Assembly: GCA_965248395.1 (NCBI GenBank)
Contig: OZ252103.1
Span: 2,728,001-2,792,000, forward strand
Origin: JAAXHH01 sp965248395
GTDB taxonomy: Bacteria > JAAXHH01
Direction: 5' to 3'
DNA length: 64,000 bases
Positions within the stretch are counted from its first letter, which is position 1. The number at the start of each line of letters is the position of its first letter. The position numbers and the translations under genes were made by a program. The notes beneath the pieces are model-generated. The model was given only the letters and a program-made list of their open reading frames with translations. It made no database searches and was not told where the DNA came from. This document shows, piece after piece, positions 61,835 to 64,000 of the stretch.

Positions 61835-62965
61835 TCAGTGATCCGAAAACCATCGTTTCAATACCTGTTCCGCTTCCTTGTTCTGCGGACTGAATTCTAT
61901 CCTGTCCTCGGCAATTCGACTCGAATCGGGGTACCACTTCCAAATGAACAGTCCGCGGAACCAGGGCAATCGGCTGACGGATCTGAACAGGGCCTCGTAG
62001 GCATTGACCTGCTCGTTTTGGTCGACCCGGTGGCCGCCTGGACGCGGTTCAGCAATTCCGCGTCGCCTTCTGGGCGGCCACTCCCAGGGTCTAATGGTCG
62101 ATCCCGGCGTGTTTTTGTAACCGACTTCGGTAAAAAGAACGGGTTTGCCGTGCGCTGCAGACAACCGGCCGATGCGTTCGATATGCGGTTTCCACCCCGT
62201 CATGATTTCGGATACGCTCGGACCGTCCCTATCTGTCAGGGGAAAATAGGCGTTGACACCGATGTAATCAAGGTCGGGCCACAGGTCGACGACATCGTAA
62301 TCCTCGTACCAGTTCGCCGCGTAGGTCAGTTTCCCGGAATAGACCGTCCTGATCTCCTTTATGAGCGCCTTCCAGAATCGCGGCCGGGATCGAACGGGAT
62401 TGGACAGTTCGGTGGCTATGCAGAGAATGGCCATGTCCTCGGACTGCGCCAGTTCGGCGTAGTGCAGGATGAAAGTCCGGTAATCCGCTTCCCACTTCTG
62501 CCATTCCGCTTCCGTATCGAAATCAATCACCCCGATCCAGCCGCTGTCCACCGGCCTGGTCAACCATAGATGAGGCTTGAGCATCAACCGGAATTCCAGA
62601 TCGCGTGCCTGCCGGGCCGTCGTCCGCAGCCCCTGGTCGGACTCCCCCCACAATCTGGCACGCCGGTTCAATCGCACGGACGGCGTGCTATGGTTTTCCA
62701 TCCATCCGAATGGCGTCAGCGCCAGCCATTCGATGCCCAGGTCCCGTGCCTCTGCCAGGGCGCTATCCGGCATTTCGCGGCGGCCACCTACCCAGGAGAC
62801 TCCCTTGTAGAAATTCTCCAGCGCAAAGGGGGGTTCCTGCGCTGATGGGCGGTTGTTCCGCAGTTCTACCTGGCGGTTATCGGGTAGTGGCGCGTTTCCG
62901 CCGGCGCCGTCGGACCACAGCACCGCGTAAGACAGCAGAATGACCGTTAAGTACCTGGATATCAT
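61835..62965 (-). CDS. Exported GH113-like glycoside hydrolase
   Basis: A 376-residue protein with a signal peptide (SRYLTVILLSYAVLWSDGAG). It has a TIM-barrel layout similar to glycoside hydrolase family 113: FYKGVSWVGGRREMPDSAL, LEFRLMLKPHLWLTRPVDSG, LCIATELSNPVRSRPRFWK (acid/base Glu) and GKPVLFTEVGYKNTPGS (nucleophile Glu). A C-terminal RGLFIWKWYPD segment closes the barrel. GH113 enzymes are mainly beta-mannanases, but substrates of divergent members are unclear. It ends 74 bases before the OYE gene. Confidence 0.8.
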   Translation of the reverse strand: MISRYLTVILLSYAVLWSDGAGGNAPLPDNRQVELRNNRPSAQEPPFALENFYKGVSWVGGRREMPDSALAEARDLGIEWLALTPFGWMENHSTPSVRLNRRARLWGESDQGLRTTARQARDLEFRLMLKPHLWLTRPVDSGWIGVIDFDTEAEWQKWEADYRTFILHYAELAQSEDMAILCIATELSNPVRSRPRFWKALIKEIRTVYSGKLTYAANWYEDYDVVDLWPDLDYIGVNAYFPLTDRDGPSVSEIMTGWKPHIERIGRLSAAHGKPVLFTEVGYKNTPGSTIRPWEWPPRRRRGIAEPRPGGHRVDQNEQVNAYEALFRSVSRLPWFRGLFIWKWYPDSSRIAEDRIEFSPQNKEAEQVLKRWFSDH

Positions 62966-62983
62966 GATGGATGAACGACCCCG

Positions 62984-63715
62984 TCAGGCGAACTGATCCG
63001 TCCCCCGGGTGATGAGGGTGCCCAGGTCCTCGCCCAGGCATATCCGTTCCATGGCGCTGGGCGAACTGAAGTCGAAAACGTGAATCGGCAATTTGTTGTC
63101 CCTGGCCAGGAGCACGGCGGACTGGTCCATGACCCTGAGATCGTTATGGATGACCGAATCATAGCTGATGACCTTGTATCGCCGGGCGTCTGCGTTTTTT
63201 CGCGGATCGCTCGTGTAAATCCCGTCTGTGCCGTTTTTGGCCGAAAGGAGGACTTCTGATCGGAGTTCCAGTGCGCGCAGCACCGATGGGTAGTCCGTGG
63301 TCACGTATGGATTCCCGGTGCCCGCGGCGAGGAGTACGATGCAGCCGTGCTCCAGGTGCCGGATGGCCCTGAGCCGGATATATGGTTCGGCCACGGTGTT
63401 GATCGGAATGGCCGTCATGACCCGTACATCGCCCGCCCCGCGGGATGTCAGGGCGCCCCGGAGCATCATGCTGTTGATCACGGTCGCGATCATGCCGATG
63501 TTGTCGGCTTCTGCGCGCTCGATGCCCCAATCCTGGCCCAGTTCGCCCTTGAAGATGTTGCCTCCGCCGGCCACGATCCCGACTTCCACCCCGGCGGCGT
63601 GCAACTTCATGACCTCGCTGGCTATGTACTCGATGGCGGTAGGATCGAATCCCCAGAGGCTTCGCCCCGAAAGCGCGCCTCCGCTGAGTTTGACCAGTAC
63701 TCGTTTGTAACGCAC
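62984..63715 (-). CDS. pyrH: UMP kinase
   Basis: The GTG at 63715, preceded by AAAGGAGGATCC, gives 243 residues. The amino-acid-kinase fold is clear: VRYKRVLVKLSGGALSGRSL, VGIVAGGGNIFKGELGQDWG, ADNIGMIATVINSMMLRGAL, TVAEPYIRLRAIRHLEHGCI, LLAAGTGNPYVTTDYPSVLR and a C-terminal GEDLGTLITRG. PyrH phosphorylates UMP to UDP. Length and motifs are normal. It lies 10 bases after the nicotinate phosphoribosyltransferase stop. Confidence 0.95.
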   Translation of the reverse strand: MRYKRVLVKLSGGALSGRSLWGFDPTAIEYIASEVMKLHAAGVEVGIVAGGGNIFKGELGQDWGIERAEADNIGMIATVINSMMLRGALTSRGAGDVRVMTAIPINTVAEPYIRLRAIRHLEHGCIVLLAAGTGNPYVTTDYPSVLRALELRSEVLLSAKNGTDGIYTSDPRKNADARRYKVISYDSVIHNDLRVMDQSAVLLARDNKLPIHVFDFSSPSAMERICLGEDLGTLITRGTDQFA

Positions 63716-63725
63716 GGATCCTCCT

Positions 63726-64000
63726 TTATCGAATTTGCGACAGTTGTGCGCTGAATCGGACAGGATAGCCTGATGCCCCATCCAGCGTCTTGTAGCGGTC
63801 GTGCAGGTTGTCGAGTTGCATTGATGCCGTATGGCGAACCGACGACAGGTCCGGCAGCGGACCGGCGAGTCTGCCTTCCCGTACGACACACCCGACCAGG
63901 GGTTCCCACTCCGATGATTCGGCCGGCTCGCCGTCCCGGGTCACCCGGTCCTCCACGAACCCGCCCTGCTCATCGCGCCGCCGCCACACCTGCTTGGCGA
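63726..64000 (-). CDS. pncB: Nicotinate phosphoribosyltransferase, C-terminal part (cut by window edge)
   Basis: The frame enters from the right edge as AKQVWRRRDEQGGFVEDRVT and ends ASGYPVRFSAQLSQIR. The pattern KQVWR, pLVGCVVREGRLAG, LSSVRHTASMQLDNLHDRY and YPVRFSAQL matches the C-terminal end of nicotinate phosphoribosyltransferase, the NAD salvage enzyme. About 90 residues are visible. Because the fragment is short, the call rests on these few motifs. The stop is 10 bases ahead of pyrH. Confidence 0.7.
   Translation of the reverse strand, partial: AKQVWRRRDEQGGFVEDRVTRDGEPAESSEWEPLVGCVVREGRLAGPLPDLSSVRHTASMQLDNLHDRYKTLDGASGYPVRFSAQLSQIR

Overview
The window is about 60% G+C and densely coded. 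It comes from a didermic (Gram-negative-type) bacterium: it carries lpxA, a fused lpxC-fabZ, lpxD, a Skp/OmpH chaperone gene, bamA and lolCD-type genes. The lpxC-fabZ fusion, the McsA-McsB-ClpC arginine-phosphorylation/proteolysis genes, a CBM9/DUF5916-type outer-membrane protein and many phytanoyl-CoA-dioxygenase-like (PhyH), M81, ThuA, enolase-superfamily and Gfo/Idh genes together suggest an uncultured FCB-group lineage such as Latescibacterota or a relative. That placement is inference; no rRNA gene is present.

Layout. 1-990 (minus): a PhyH gene running off the left edge, preceded in the same open frame by the C-terminal remnant of a PstS-like phosphate-binding protein. 1136-9377 (plus): three-gene proton-translocating transhydrogenase (pntAA-pntAB-pntB), purT, a PhyH gene, a ThuA gene, a 1-Cys peroxiredoxin with a clear terminator, then an SPFH membrane protein followed by a 57-residue ribbon-helix-helix protein. 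9495-21198 (plus): a PhyH gene, a NatB-NatA-NatB/CPBP ABC export system, a PmtA-like methyltransferase, a DUF5916 outer-membrane protein, DsbD and an exported thioredoxin-fold protein. 21620-28131 (plus): an apparent catabolic operon with two tandem PhyH paralogues, a ThDP-dependent enzyme, an M81 metallopeptidase, a DMT permease and an unknown protein. 28139-31210 (minus): an exported M20 amidohydrolase and a 587-residue unknown protein.

31294-46667 (minus): core genes in one direction: prfB (with a programmed +1 frameshift), lysS with a strong promoter, lolC/E, lolD, mcsA, mcsB, clpC, bamA, skp, lpxD, lpxC-fabZ, lpxA. Many neighbours overlap or lie within a few bases. 46805-55598 (minus): a Gfo/Idh oxidoreductase that seems to start at GTA, radC, stomatin/NfeD, a large PlsC-like protein, a second M81 peptidase, DUF423 and SDR genes. 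55773-62965: an enolase-superfamily enzyme (plus) facing a ceramidase-like hydrolase, a DUF6785-type membrane protein, an old-yellow-enzyme-type oxidoreductase and a GH113-like glycosidase (minus). 62984-64000 (minus): pyrH and the C-terminal end of a nicotinate phosphoribosyltransferase.

How it works together: housekeeping blocks (envelope biogenesis, lipoprotein export, translation, protein quality control, redox and nucleotide metabolism) alternate with accessory scavenging clusters built from oxygenases, hydrolases and transporters for small organic substrates I cannot identify. No tRNA, rRNA, CRISPR array, insertion sequence or prophage was seen.
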